Positions 25,301 to 34,800 of a stretch of DNA of 64,000 bases are shown here, piece by piece. Below the pieces are notes generated by a model. That model saw only the letters and a program-made list of their open reading frames with translations. It did not search any database and was not told the origin of the DNA. Origin of the DNA: Antedon mediterranea. Its lineage: Eukaryota; Echinodermata; Crinoidea; Comatulida; Antedonidae. The position numbers were made by a program, and so were the translations under genes. Position 1 is the first letter of the stretch; each line of letters starts with the position of its first letter. The stretch spans positions 21,017,201 through 21,081,200 of the forward strand of contig NC_092670.1 in the NCBI RefSeq assembly GCF_964355755.1. The letters are read 5' to 3'.

Positions 25301-28300
25301 TATGTAAATGAAACCTACTCTCATCTATCGACTCTTGGCAAGAAAGAACGTCCAAACTTGCTTTATAGGCAACACCTGGTGTATACAGGTCATCAAGGTA
25401 TACCCTGTGAAATGTACTGCCCTCTCCGGTTTCAGACAGGATAATTACTGGAGCTAAAACAAGAAATAATATATTTATTTGGTTGAATTTTGTTTACAAT
25501 TAATCTAGAGCGCTTCTTATTTAGCCTCTAGGTAATGCTTACACATCTATTCCAACTGTAACTAAATCACAAAGTTTGGTGCAGCTATTAAATAAATAAA
25601 TAAATACTCACCAAAAGTAAAGAACCCAGGCACAAGAAACTGTACAGTGTTAGCCTCACTGTTAAAAAGCTCAGCTGATACCAGTGCCTGAATGGTTAAA
25701 AATATATCTCGTTTTAGGCATTGGTTGGCGCCCCATACTCGACTATAAATACTGTCAAAAAGCATTTAATTAAATAATTATTGATAAAGGATGAAATACC
25801 GTACCCCTCTACCCTTTGTCACTTTGAGCAAAATATGCGACGCATCCTTTAGTCCAATCGTTGGCATCAATATTTTCTTTGTATCGGTTTTCCGTGGTGG
25901 CAGCAATTCATTGTACGATTTTAAGCTGATGGCTTCTAAGCAACGTTCACCTTTAACCTTAAAAACAATAAATATTGTATTTTAACAGATAAGTTGCTTC
26001 ACTATCTTTACTGTAGTTAAGATACTGCAGTAATTGTAGTGAAATACTGCAGTAGAATAAATCTACCATACCTTAAGACATGCAGACACCCAATCAGCAC
26101 CTCCTGTATTGCCAACAGCAATGAAGTGGTCTATTTCTTCCACAGCGTCCTTCAGTGGGAACATGTAATGTATTGTTTTAGCAACAGTACCCTCAATGTG
26201 TAGTTTTCCATCTTCAACAAGTGCAAACTTATCGGTCTCTAAAAACGAAAATAGATGAACAGGTAAATTTGGGTAACAGGTATCACACAAAAGAACTGAG
26301 AACTGGAAAAGAGTTTAGATAGCAAAAATAATGATATCTTATATTTGATATCGTACTACAGTAGAACCCATCCTTTGGGACACCCTATTCAGGGGACACC
26401 CTATTCAGGGTACACCCTATTCAGGGGACACCCTATTCAGGGGACACCCTATTCAGGGGACACCCTATTCAGGGGACACCCTATTCAGGAGACACCCTAT
26501 TCAGGAGACACCCTATTCAGGAGACACCCTATTCAGGAGACACCCTATTCAGGAGACACCCTATTCAGGGTACACCCTATTCAGGAGACACCCTATTCAG
26601 GGGACACCCTATTCAGGGGACACCCTATTCAGGAGACACCCTATTCAGGAGACACCCTATTCAGGAGACACCCTATTCAGGGGACACCCTATTCAGGGGA
26701 CACCCTATTCAGGGGACACCCTATTCAGGGGACACCCTATTCAGGGGACACCCTATTCAGGGGACACCCTATTCAGGAGACACCCTATTCAGGGGACACC
26801 CTATTCAGGGTACACCCTATTCAGGGGACACCCTATTCAGGGGACACCCTATTCAGGGGACACCCTATTCAGGAGACACCCTATTCAGGGTACACCCTAT
26901 TCAGGGGACACCCTATTCAGGAGACACCCTATTCAGGAGACACCCTATTCAGGGGACACCCTATTCAGGGGACACCCTATTCAGGGGACACCCTATTCAG
27001 GGGACACCCTATTCAGGGGACACCCTATTCAGGGGACACCCTATTCAGGAGACACCCTATTCAGGAGACACCCTATTCAGGGTACACCCTATTCAGGGGA
27101 CACCCTATTCAGGGGACACCCTATTCAGGAGACACCCTATTCAGGAGACACCCTATTCAGGAGACACCCTATTCAGGGTACACCCTATTCAGGGGACACC
27201 CTATTCAGGGGACACCCTATTCAGGGGACACCCTATTCAGGGGACACCCTATTCAGGGTACACCCTATTCAGGGTACACCCTATTCAGGGGACACCCTAT
27301 TCAGGGGACACCCTATTCAGGGGACACCCTATTCAGGGTACACCCTATTCAGAGGACACCCTATTCAGGGAACACCCTATTCAGGGGACACCTCAATTTA
27401 GGGGACACCCTATTCAGGGGACACCTCAATTTAGGGGACACCCTATTCAGGGGACACCCTATTCAGGGGACACCTCAATTTAGGGGAAACCCTATTCAGG
27501 GGACACCTTAATTTAGGGGACACCCTATTCAGGGGACATGTGACAAAGAATGAGGGGAAATATAGGTGTACAGTATTACTAACTCTATTGTAACTTAATT
27601 TATAACACAGGATCAAAATGTAAAGATCTATACCAACATGAATAATTTTTCTTAAAAATTACTTTAAAAATATATTTTATATTTTCAAACCTTTAAACTG
27701 TATAGTTTTGCCCGTTTCTTTATCATCATTGTCATTGGTGAAATGTCTTTTGAGCATTTTCATCCTATAGGCTGTATCAATAGACACCTGTAAAAAAAGT
27801 ACATAAAGCAAAAACACATGTAAAATAAGTGATTTATGTGGAACATCATGTGCACTTTTTAATTCTTACGTTATTTTTTTCTTTGTACTTCTTTGATGTA
27901 ATAAATTAAATAAAAATAGCAGAAATGTTGAGGATAGAGCTTTGAATAAAAACAATAACCCACCTGTTTAGTCTTTTTATCAATCATATCAAACATTGCC
28001 CTTTTTGTTGCCAACACTAATTCTTTACACCTATAAAATATATGAGTGAGTGAGTGAGTGACCAAACGGTTAGGACAGTGGAACCGTAATTACGTAGCCA
28101 TAACAAGGGCAAGGGTTCGAGGCTTGCTCGCTCCATGGTTCGAGTCTTCCCGGATAAGGACTATAAACCGTAGGTCCAGTGTACACATCTAGCTCATGTG
28201 CAGTTTAGACGAGTAGAGGGTTACCCCTATTTACTAGTACTGTACATCACAGTCACTGATCACCAACTGGGCCCTCTGGGAGACCAGTCTTTGACTGAAG

Positions 28301-31300
28301 AGGTCACCCAGTATAAATAAAATATTTCAATTCTATACAGAATAATTGTGCATTTTTATGGCAGGAATTTAAACAGTTTTACAAAAATTAATTTTTGATA
28401 ATACAGTAAAAGCAAAGTAAACAAATTACCATACAACACAGAGATGATCAGTTGAGAGCCATACTCTAGGTATCGCACTCGTCACCACTGACAAGCTACG
28501 ACTTGGATGCATGACATCAGTTAAAAATGTTAGACCTGAACGCACAAGGTTGTCACGGAAACCACCACCAACAGACAGAACAACCACATCACTCAATGTG
28601 TCATTCATTTCATTTTTCCAAAACTATTGGACAAAAATAAGTAAAAGTATGAAATAGAAGTGTACATGCAGGGATTAATACCGAAAGTTGTATAGAGACT
28701 CATAAACCATGTGATGAAAAAAATGTGATGTGCCTATATATGGACATGATGTCTAGTTTGCTAATGTAGACAGAGCTTTAAGCTAAAAGTACCCATACAT
28801 AATAGTCATTATTAACTATTCAAAAATATCACAAACCTTATTAACTGATAGCTGGAACTCATCTAGTTCCTTGTCAGCTTTTACCACTGGACTATCGTGG
28901 GGTGTAGCCTGTGTGATGATGGTGTTTACTAGTTTGGAATTGAACTTTGGTGACAAAAACAATGCTCTAGCAATAAGTCCTCCCTTTAACAAAATACACA
29001 GGAAATTTGAGCCATGCCATAATTACACAAGATTTGGGTTAGGGACAATGTTAATACTATTCTTCTGCAGTTACTGCAGTAACTACATTCTGTTTTAACT
29101 ATTTATGCAATTATCAAGCATGTGTGCATACTGTTTATTGCAATGACATTACAATAAAAACAATATTCTTACTGCATTTACTGCAGTAGAAAAACTAAAC
29201 CTGCCCAGAATTAAAGATGGGACTATATTTAACAGTGTGATTTATAAATACAGAATAGGATTATACTTGGTCAAATGTTATTTCAAGTGAATTACTTTTC
29301 TGAATATTTTATTAGGGGGTTGTATAGTTATGTCTCTCAAGTCTTTTCAATAACTAGACAAAGTAACGAAAAACAGAGGCTTAGTAAAGCTTGGTTCCCA
29401 CTAGAACGTAACGCAAGGACGTAAACGCAACGCAAGCGTTTTAACCAATGACAAGCGAAGTTATAGACAGTTTTAGCAATCACAAGCGAATAAGCCATTG
29501 CTTGTGATTGGTCAATTCACTTGCGTTGCGTTACGTCCTTGCGTTGCGTCGCTAGTGGGAACCACGCTTTATGGCCTAAACTAAGAACTTACCATAGAAT
29601 GACCTACAATAACAACATTCTGTGGTGGGTTCTTTAAATGCTGATATAAACTTAGTATATGATTAATACAGTGAACAACATATTCTAAAAAGAAAAAAAG
29701 GAGTATTAAAATCACTCTTAAATTAAAGTTGGTTGAAATATGTGTAAAAGGGGTTAGGTACATAAACAGTTTACTCTTGTTTTTAACTGACTTAATTCAA
29801 TTCAATTTACATTCATTTAGTCAACGTTTATAATTACAATTTCAGTATAATATAATTGATGGCAAGGGTCCTGCATAAAGAGGATTACTGTAACTATGTA
29901 CTGTATTAGGATTGATGTACACTAAATCTAGTATATTCATACTAAATGTAATTTGCTTGGCCTACAAAAACTTTGTACACAACAAAATGTAGCTAGACTC
30001 TGACCAAAACAGAATCTGATATGCAGAGGTATTTTTTTATTATCACTATATCCCCTCTCCTCTCTAATAAAATAATACTTCCCACTGTATATTAACATCA
30101 ACTGTTTATTATTATAATCACCTGTTTGATGTTGTAAGAACCCTCCATACATGCCTACCAGCTCCCCGTCAAGATCCACCGAAAAGTAATCAAAATGAAA
30201 ACTGTACTTTTCAGCTTTGCGTAACGCCACTGAACCAAGAGATCTCACTGTAAAACAATTCAATTTAATGAAAGTAGAGAGACACAATGGTAGGAATATG
30301 ACTTTTGTGAAACTCTACAGCTCTGTCTACACTATCAATATATGATAGTGATATGCTTAAATGTGGTTGATATGACATCATCTTATCCATATATGGTTAC
30401 AATACATCACATTTGTTTTCACATAAAGTTTGATAGTGTAGTCTTAAAGCAGTAGTGTAGTCAGAGCTTTAGTAGGAGTAGAAATATATTATATATCTGT
30501 GGGGATAAACTGAATGCAGGGGTAAACCACAAGAAGTTAAAATGATTGGGAGTTAATTGAAAGACAATTTTATAATAGAATCCCTCTTTTTAGATTTTCA
30601 ATATTCTGTAAATGAACAACGAACAATAAATGTTTAAATGCTACAAATAAGCAACCAATATTCAGGGGACACCACTATTAAGGGTACACTTTCTTGGGTT
30701 CCGAAACTACCCCTTAATTAATATTATAATGTAAGACAAAGAGATGAATTTGGTTTGAAAAAGTACCTTGTTTATAGCTGCCTGCATTGCCTGGGATGAA
30801 TAGAACGGGTACTCCATCCAGCTTCATATTCCTAACAAGGAATAAATGACACAATTTAATATGGATATATTGTAATATTTTAAAATGATTTTAAAAACAT
30901 GTTTCATTTCAAAGATGCAACAAATGTACTGTATTTCAATTGACAATTATATTGGGTTTCTCTATTAAGTTTTGATAGGATTGTTCATTAAATATGTAAA
31001 CTATATATCTATTTTCCAGGTCTACTATACTTAAAATGGTACAGTATCTATGGAATAGGTGTGTTTCAAAGAGGTCTATTATTATTTGATTTTCAATAAT
31101 TGTCATTGGAATATAATTACATTTTTAACTGATAAAAACATTGTTTGTAATAATTATATTATTATCGTCTTATTATTAAAACTACAGCAGACCACATTGT
31201 AAACAGTATAAAGATATTACTACCAGTAATTAACAGTGTAGCAATTAACTACAAAAAACATTAAATCCGTACCACAGTAAATGGTGGAAATGAATACTGT

Positions 31301-34300
31301 CTATTATTTTAGCTGGTATGACAACTGCTAACTGCAATGTTTACAAGTTTCATTGAGAAAAAAAATTACTGTAGTGTGGTTGTTTGACAATAAAAGTGTA
31401 ATGTCCCCAAATAATGGTAGTGGTATGTCTAAATTGAAGGCATACACATACAGTAGTACAAATGGCAAAAAAAATGCATGATTAACTCAATAAATGACTG
31501 ATTTATAATTAGACTTTAGATGGTTATTATAGATATTAAAGAATTGAATTTATCTACAAAGAAGGATCCATCTACCTGTAAGACTAACATTAACATTTAT
31601 ATAGTGTCCATTTTTATGAAAAGCTCATAATCATAACATTGGTTAAAATAAAGTCTTTAATTGTTTTTTTAACTGATAATACTGTATATTCATTCACAGT
31701 ACTGTATTATTCATTGAGGTTTCTAAAGAGTATTTATAAGGGAAACTATATTTGCACAAAAAAGTTGTACAGACTGAGTTACCTAGTGTAAACACAGGGT
31801 TAACAGTCAATCTAAAGTCAACAAACTGAATGCATGAGATTTTTTCTATACTTTATACAGTATAATGCATCCTATTTCGACCTCTGGTATTATATAAATA
31901 AACTATTTTCATAGTTTCATCTTTATACATAATCACAGCCTCTAAAAATTAACAAGTAGTAGTATGTAAAATATAGGCAGATGGTGGGAAGATATCTCAA
32001 AAGGGGTGACTGTACCTTTTTCATTAGAGCAACACCCACAGTGTAGTGTATGGATACAGTGAAAGGATGTGACATTGGGGAAGAGCATGCAATTTGAATA
32101 TACACAACATGAAGGGGGAATATGATGATTATCCATGATGCTATACACATTTTCCCTCAAGAAGCACAGGTTCTGAGTAGAAGGTCAGACCTTCTATTCA
32201 GAACCTGTGCTTAGTGTTGACCTTTATACTGTATCCAGAAAACCTCAAAGTGGTTGGGACATACTAGTTAAGTTAAAAGGCAATATAATGAGTCACCCAA
32301 TGAAAGCAAACATAAATTAGTTTGAACAGAGATTAGTAAGAGAGTATGATGTTTAATAGATTAAACTTATCTATATAATGTATTGACCATATCTTTGTGG
32401 TTCTTGTGTAAATAATGCATGATAACTTTGTCTCTATAAACGACATTCTGCAAATTTAATGAACTTTCTCCAGTTTGTAATTTGAACCATCAATTATTAA
32501 TGGAATTTTGTATCAGATGATGGTACTGTACCAATTGATACAGGCCTGGAAGGATAGTAAAAAAATATATAATTAATCAATTAATTTCTATTTTTCATTT
32601 CATTGAATGTTTTTCTTGAACCAAACTTAAACTACTATACTGTAAACATGCATATTTGATGAGTTTTAACTCACTTGGACTTCTTGGCATATTCTCCTTC
32701 TCCATACAGGTATAAGCCGTATCGTGGAAACGCATTTTGTATCTCTTCTTTTATTCCGGGTACAGGCTTGAAAAAAAAAAAAAAACAATTATTATATTAT
32801 TTAAACAAGGATTAATTTATAATAAGTTATGATATTAAACTGTATTTATTTTAAATTATCATCATGCATGCAATTGTCAAATTTGAAGATTTTATAGTTT
32901 AAAGTCAATTTGTGTCAGTAAAAGCTTTTTAATAAATACAGTAGGCCTACTTCCTATGCTTAATGTAGTAGTACTAGGCATAAATTATTATATGCTCTTA
33001 TTATTCAGTATTGTATTGGGCCTACACATGACAGACACACACATAAATATAAAATTACAGTGAATTTTAGGCGCTAGTTCCGTTTCGCACCTGTTTTTAT
33101 TTCAACTTCCTTTTGACTCCAAATTGTTAAGCAACTTATTGTGAATACCACACCTTAAAATTGGGCCTCATAAGTACTTTTATGAAGAAGAATCACATAA
33201 AAAGTAACAAATAAATCCTTAAATTGATGATTTTACAGACATGTTTCTCGCATACCGTTCGCCGCGAATTTAGCATACTCGAAGTTCAATATTTTCGTTT
33301 CTATGGAGCGCCAAAAGAGCAACAACAATAGATGGTTAAAACCTCAGTGGAATGCGTCTTCTTTTAATGCATTTATTATTGAAATTCACGTTTAATTTTA
33401 ATATATTTTGTCAATAAAAATGCTGTAACATTTTACTGCTAATAATTTGCTGTTTTCAAATAGCAACCAACCCTAGGCCTAAGAGTAAGACTAAGACTAA
33501 CTAAGAGGCATATTATTTAGATTAAGGTATACCCCTACAGTACATGTAATATGATGATGAATTTGTCGATTTTCATTCCTAAAAGCTCCTGCAAAAACCA
33601 TGTACAGTATTAACAGTAATATTTTTGTTGCATTGACATTGACAAAATATGATAAAATTGAACGTAATTTTCACCAATAAATGCATTAAATATACACAAT
33701 TTACTGAGTTGTTAGCCCTCTATTATGATTGCTCTTTTGGCGCTCCATAGAAACAACAACATTGAACATGATGGAGTATGCGAAATTCACGAACCGATGT
33801 GCGAGAAACACGTCTGTAAATTCATCAATTTAAAGGATTCAATTTTTACTTTTTGTGTGATCTCCTTTGTAAAAGTATTTTTGAGACTTAATTCTAAGGT
33901 GTGGTACTCACGATAAAGTTACTTAACCAATTTTGAGTCGAAATAAACGACAGGTGCGAAACGGAACTAGCGCCGAATTTTATAATATATTCTAGTATAA
34001 AATTATTATTATTCATTTATTAATATTTTGTATACTAATTTATCAGCCGTTTGACTAAATTAATATGATGTTGCTAGCAATTGGGTCCGTGTCCTAGCTA
34101 GGCCACAAAACCTCAGTCAGCTAGAGGGCAGAGAGAGGGCCTAGCCTAGGCTACACCACCACCACCACTATAGTATAGCTAGCCTATCTAGGCTAGATAG
34201 ATATTATATAGCATAGAGTAGACCTTACAAACACAGTAGTCGTAGTCTAGCCTTTTGAGACGAAAATGTGCATTAAAATTAGATTAATCCTTACCATGTA

Positions 34301-34426
34301 TGTTGGGTATTGAAACATATATGTCATAGAACAACTGTTTTCTTCAACATTTACAATAACATCATATAAACCCCATGCAAACAGAGAGAGAAGAAGCGCA
34401 CATAGTGCCTTGTTGCGCGCTGCCAT
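10372..34426 (-). CDS. PGAP1: PGAP1, GPI inositol-deacylase (21 exons, 970 aa)
   Basis: ER-membrane lipase that removes the inositol acyl chain from GPI anchors before ER exit. Exons in coding order: 34295-34426, 32675-32766, 30767-30831, 30122-30247, 29593-29684, 28837-28983, 28430-28623, 27964-28030, 27691-27787, 26072-26238, 25800-25957, 25612-25751, 25315-25453, 24884-25085, 17769-17862, 16383-16470, 15501-15674, 14877-15021, 13848-14200, 11859-11963, 10372-10507. All junction phases agree; the sum is 2913 nt against 922 aa in human. Recognised segments: N-terminal TM then ENSCSMTYMF; PVLFIPGNAGSYKQ; lipase elbow GHSMGG (nucleophile Ser168) split across exons 5/6; ITQATPH; GGFRDNLVRSGLTFL; HVPWRSEDSYS; then a C-terminal multi-TM block ending SVYRLSYF. 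Exon 19 adds an acidic repeat. Exon 16 (donor GTGTCT) and exon 12 (acceptor) are the least certain boundaries. Intron 14 (7.0 kb) contains other genes. Confidence 0.92.
11085..11500. repeat. Minisatellite with GTACGTAC palindrome, 38-46-bp units
   Basis: About eight irregular units, each with ATATGTACGTACGGGGC followed by ACATA and an AATAAATTGT-type spacer. Lies in the last PGAP1 intron. The short reading frames across it are products of the repeat. Confidence 0.85.
12020..12095 (-). pseudogene. Partial tandem copy of PGAP1 exon 20
   Basis: Plus-strand 12020-12090 closely repeats 11893-11966, including the acceptor side. On the minus strand it reads YPYSLASDPVRYTSLAVCSYLPI, against YSYSLPSDPARYSSLAVCSSLAI in exon 20. 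The acceptor (ATTAG|G) and entry phase are preserved. Homology stops before the exon 20 donor (GTACGT at 11853-11858) and no replacement donor is evident. It is therefore more likely a truncated duplicate than a usable alternative exon. Confidence 0.75.
12361..12440 (+). repeat. Retroposon 3' tail (GCGCTATAAA + ATT repeats)
   Basis: The segment GCCTTGAGCACTCTGGAGTG then GTATGTGCGCTATAAAAATC and (TTA)n is nearly repeated at 21885-21960. This layout is a common SINE/LINE 3' end in marine invertebrates. The body upstream is not recognisable. Confidence 0.6.
12450..12745 (+). repeat. Possible LINE-type 3' end with AATAAAAT tail
   Basis: AT-rich segment ending GGCGGTTTCATCGCTGAATA followed by an (ATAAAAT) short repeat, the usual look of a truncated non-LTR element 3' end. 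No coding trace is seen. Confidence 0.35.
12895..13037. mobile_element. MITE-1 copy, left end decayed
   Basis: Interior GATGTGCCCATATATGGACA and ATGATGTCATATC boxes plus the right end TAGTGTAGACAGAGCTTTA match the family. The left terminal inverted repeat is absent. Confidence 0.8.
13915..14175 (-). repeat. 24-bp coding minisatellite in PGAP1 exon 19
   Basis: On the minus strand a 24-nt unit (GATACTAAAGAGGTAGAAGA plus four bases) repeats about seven times and encodes the octapeptide DDTKEVED with variants DANTKEVE and DDTREVED. It lies between predicted TM segments of PGAP1, in a loop that is polar but not repetitive in human. The unit length keeps the frame. Confidence 0.85.
14264..14315. 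mobile_element. MITE-1 left-end fragment
   Basis: Starts AGCTCTGTCTACACTATCAA and continues ACTTTATGTG before losing similarity. The right half is missing. Confidence 0.75.
17165..17690. repeat. Tandem duplication of about 260 bp in PGAP1 intron 15
   Basis: Copy A (about 17165-17410) and copy B (about 17425-17688) share GGCGTARGACT, CACACGTCA[AC]GCGGCGATAT, TTTCAAATTATCGTGCTGAA and TCGATAGGCCTATAATATTG. They differ by substitutions and a short insertion in copy B, so the duplication is not recent. No coding content seen. Confidence 0.9.
18117..18327. mobile_element. MITE-3, palindromic GC-rich element
   Basis: Ends are near-perfect inverted repeats: left AAGGCCAACTCAGACAGCGT followed by CGTACGACGAGGCCCGACG, right the complement. 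The interior is self-complementary too (CGTCTCGTCGGG and related). It could fold into one long hairpin. A fragment of the same family lies at 24176-24310. Confidence 0.9.
18404..19477 (-). CDS. Unrecognised 357-aa single-exon protein
   Basis: I do not recognise this protein. The frame is open for 357 codons with an in-frame TAG just upstream (19490-19492), which supports the ATG at 19477. A 5' exon joining after the TTTAG at 19490-19494 cannot be excluded. The protein is hydrophilic with no signal peptide or TM segment: a basic N-terminus, a charged helix-prone stretch (about 70-100, RKRDRSRNLFREEVKRELER), an acidic patch (about 108-124, DEDVDIGEGQEDEEESYLEQ), Ser/Lys-rich disorder, and a more ordered tail (VYPLVFAHQPIKHLGSIRDN, then VVITEPLIIKR). 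It lies on the PGAP1 strand inside PGAP1 intron 14. Length and codon-like composition argue for a real gene, but expression evidence is needed. Confidence 0.7.
   Translation of the reverse strand: MIKEPSKISEDHFGRSKSFLKRQDTSIITRAYTTLNSHKRPLSLPGISRSSRHISFYDYLPHRKVWSEKDQRKRDRSRNLFREEVKRELERQQANEEAKDRELFPPKDEDVDIGEGQEDEEESYLEQYFPSIRNRKSSVKGTRGRMGMQNVHTFFPEIENYDFAPRRAYTEGDLKAKKIADDSVLSESKLGIKADNESELSDIVQPSKNERRVSFNLMANKRKTSLSQQTVSSCPDVQIRKPSFVGHNLREISEAIIINKNKNAYSNLSKHSSRLHLLHDSIEESMEVSRHESRNVQRRTQTKSAGTSVVKPDDSANEHETVYPLVFAHQPIKHLGSIRDNVVITEPLIIKRMGMER
20902..21047. mobile_element. MITE-2 copy (TTGGTTCCCACTAG ends)
   Basis: Left AAAGGTTGGTTCCCACTGAC and right GTCCTAGTGGGAACCAAGCT form terminal inverted repeats continuing into GACGCA and GCGTC boxes. 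Its interior short ORF is accidental. Confidence 0.85.
21441..24130 (+). CDS. Golgi carbohydrate sulfotransferase (CHST8-14/HNK-1ST-like), 3 exons
   Basis: Type II Golgi enzyme of the Sulfotransfer_2 family, transferring sulfate from PAPS to a glycan. Exons 21441-21534, 22716-22858 and 23273-24130 join in phases 1 and 0 to give 364 aa. Seen: a short basic cytosolic tail (MMPHRRINRK), a signal anchor at about 11-29 (FTSLVLVNILVWICLAW), a stem, the 5'-phosphosulfate loop SKVGSTNWK (144-152, Ser where the family often has Cys), and the 3'-phosphate motif RHPFTRVLSAYRSK (203-216). Also seen are NxT/S sequons and a C-terminal LFGYYPE typical of the family. Length fits CHST8-14 members. The acceptor substrate (chondroitin, dermatan, GalNAc or GlcA of HNK-1) cannot be told from sequence. 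It lies on the opposite strand within PGAP1 intron 14. AATAAA near 24461 may end the transcript. Confidence 0.9.
21592..21751. mobile_element. MITE-2 copy in sulfotransferase intron 1
   Basis: Left TAAAGCTTGGTTCCCACTAG and right TCCTGGTGGGAACCAACTTA pair as terminal inverted repeats. The interior has the CGCAAGGACGTAAG and ACGTCTTTGCGTTGCGTC arms of the family. Confidence 0.9.
21885..21960 (+). repeat. Retroposon 3' tail, second copy
   Basis: GCCTTGAGCACTCTTGAGTG, GTATGTGCGCTATAAATATC and a (TTA)n tail repeat the 12361-12440 segment. Upstream, GAATGTGCGATACTC and GGGTACAGCA recur at 22298, so several repeats are mixed here. Confidence 0.6.
22002..22073 (-). tRNA. tRNA-Val(AAC)-like gene or tRNA pseudogene
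   Basis: A 72-nt minus-strand sequence folds as a cloverleaf: acceptor GGTTTCG/CGAACCC with one mismatch, A box TGTAGTGGTTATCAG, anticodon arm TCTGC-TTAACAC-GCAGA (anticodon AAC), T arm with one mismatch and B box GGTTCGAGCCC. A TTTTT Pol III-type stop follows. Position 8 is G rather than T and two stems have mismatches. I lean to a pseudogene or a SINE-related copy. A 3' half of the same sequence occurs at 22239-22264 after a similar flank. Confidence 0.55.
22190..22266 (-). pseudogene. 3' half of a tRNA-Val-like sequence
   Basis: GTATACAGTAT, ACCATA.AGTTTAA and the T-arm/acceptor segment match the flank and 3' half of the 22002-22073 element, but the anticodon and D arms are missing. It looks like a truncated duplicate. 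Confidence 0.55.
23014..23104. repeat. 18-bp GC-rich minisatellite in sulfotransferase intron 2
   Basis: About five units of CTGACGGAGGACGATGGC with small changes. Being a multiple of three and GC-rich, it opens several reading frames, but it lies between a consensus donor (22859) and acceptor (23272). Confidence 0.85.
24176..24310. mobile_element. MITE-3 fragment
   Basis: Starts AAAGGTCAATTCAGACAGCA and TACGACGAGGCCCGACGAAA as in 18117-18327, then has GGGGCAGTCTGAGTTGAATT internally and CGACGAGACGAGTCGTC. The far end is lost or rearranged. Confidence 0.7.
26359..27575. repeat. 16-bp minisatellite (about 72 copies) in a pogo/Tigger-like element
   Basis: From about 26385 to 27535 the unit GGACACCCTATTCAGG repeats with few variants (GGTACACC, GAGACACC), later mixed with GGACACCTCAATTTA. 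The array begins right after TA-CAGTAGAACCCATCCTTT, which resembles a pogo/Tigger terminal repeat. Because 16 x 3 = 48 and the unit lacks stops, all three plus frames read through for long distances, including a 388-codon one. It sits in PGAP1 intron 9 and I do not consider it coding. Confidence 0.9.
28045..28325 (+). mobile_element. tRNA-derived SINE, about 280 bp
   Basis: Head GAGTGACCAAACGGTTAGGA with CAGTGGAACCG and later GGGTTCGAGGC gives A- and B-box-like signals. The body includes GTAGGTCCAGTGTACAC and ACCAACTGGGCCCTCTGGGA, and it ends TATAAATAAAATAT. A second, inverted copy is at 55430-55722. It begins about 15 bp from the PGAP1 exon 8 acceptor. Confidence 0.85.
28711..28782. mobile_element. 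MITE-1 fragment, internally deleted
   Basis: AATGTGATGTGCCTATATAT, GGACATGATG and the right end AATGTAGACAGAGCTTTAAG match the family. The left end is missing. Confidence 0.75.
29396..29570. mobile_element. MITE-2, best-preserved copy
   Basis: Left AAAGCTTGGTTCCCACTAGA then ACGTAACGCAAGGACGTAA; right TTACGTCCTTGCGTTGCGTC then GCTAGTGGGAACCACGCTTT. The interior also has inverted CAAGCGAA and AATCACAAGCG arms. It could fold into a near-complete hairpin. Confidence 0.93.
30320..30470. mobile_element. MITE-1 copy with duplicated right end
   Basis: Left AGCTCTGTCTACACTATCAA, internal GATATGACATCATC, then AAGTTTGATAGTGTAG and, after TCTTAAAGCAG, a second TAGTGTAGTCAGAGCTTTAG. Confidence 0.85.
30655..30720. 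mobile_element. Fragment related to the 16-bp minisatellite source element
   Basis: ATATTCAGGGGACACCACTA, TTAAGGGTACAC and TTGGGTTCCGAAACTACCCC resemble the interior of pogo/Tigger-type short elements and the repeat unit of 26385-27535. Both ends are unclear. Confidence 0.5.
30832..32674. other. PGAP1 intron 2
   Basis: AT-rich intron without recognisable genes. A local inverted repeat AAGCACAGGTTCTGAGTAGA / TTCAGAACCTGTGCTT lies at 32162-32211 around a short loop with AGAAGGTCAGACCTTCT. Confidence 0.6.
32162..32212. repeat. Short near-perfect hairpin
   Basis: AAGCACAGGTTCTGAGTAGA AGGTC pairs with GACCT TCTATTCAGAACCTGTGCTT. The arms are about 23 bp with almost no loop. Confidence 0.75.
33064..33981. 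mobile_element. 918-bp foldback-like element with 250-bp inverted arms
   Basis: The left arm (33064-33319, from AATTTTAGGCGCTAGTTCCG to CTATGGAGCGCCAAAAGAGC) is inverted at 33729-33981 (GCTCTTTTGGCGCTCCATAG to GGAACTAGCGCCGAATTTT). Similarity is high but imperfect. The arms flank about 410 bp of AT-rich spacer with no ORF. It lies in PGAP1 intron 1. Confidence 0.9.
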
Positions 34427-34800
34427 TTTGAATTATGATGGTTGCCAAAATGATTCGCGACTTTTGCCCACTTTTCTATTGTCGACCTTTACACCACACG
34501 TGGTGTTTGATATCAAATATAATAAAGTAAGCACTTAAGCTGTCTAATACTAAGCGCATTAACTTTTATGACTTATTTATTGATAAACTATCTCGTTTGT
34601 GAAACGATTAAATAAACCACAATATCAATATTATTGGTAGGTACTCATTAAAATAATATTAGTTTTAAACTGTCGACATATTGTATTACTTATTTATAAA
34701 TAATATGGCTGCGATTAGCAAAATAATTACTGTAATAATAATAATAAAAACACACAATTATATTAATTATAATTAACTATTTCCCATAAAATGATTCAAT

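Noticed and set aside
26345-27511. 388-codon plus-strand ORF of GHPIQGTPYSGDTLFR repeats
   Set aside because: It is the translation of a stop-free 16-bp minisatellite; other frames are open too, and it lies inside a PGAP1 intron.
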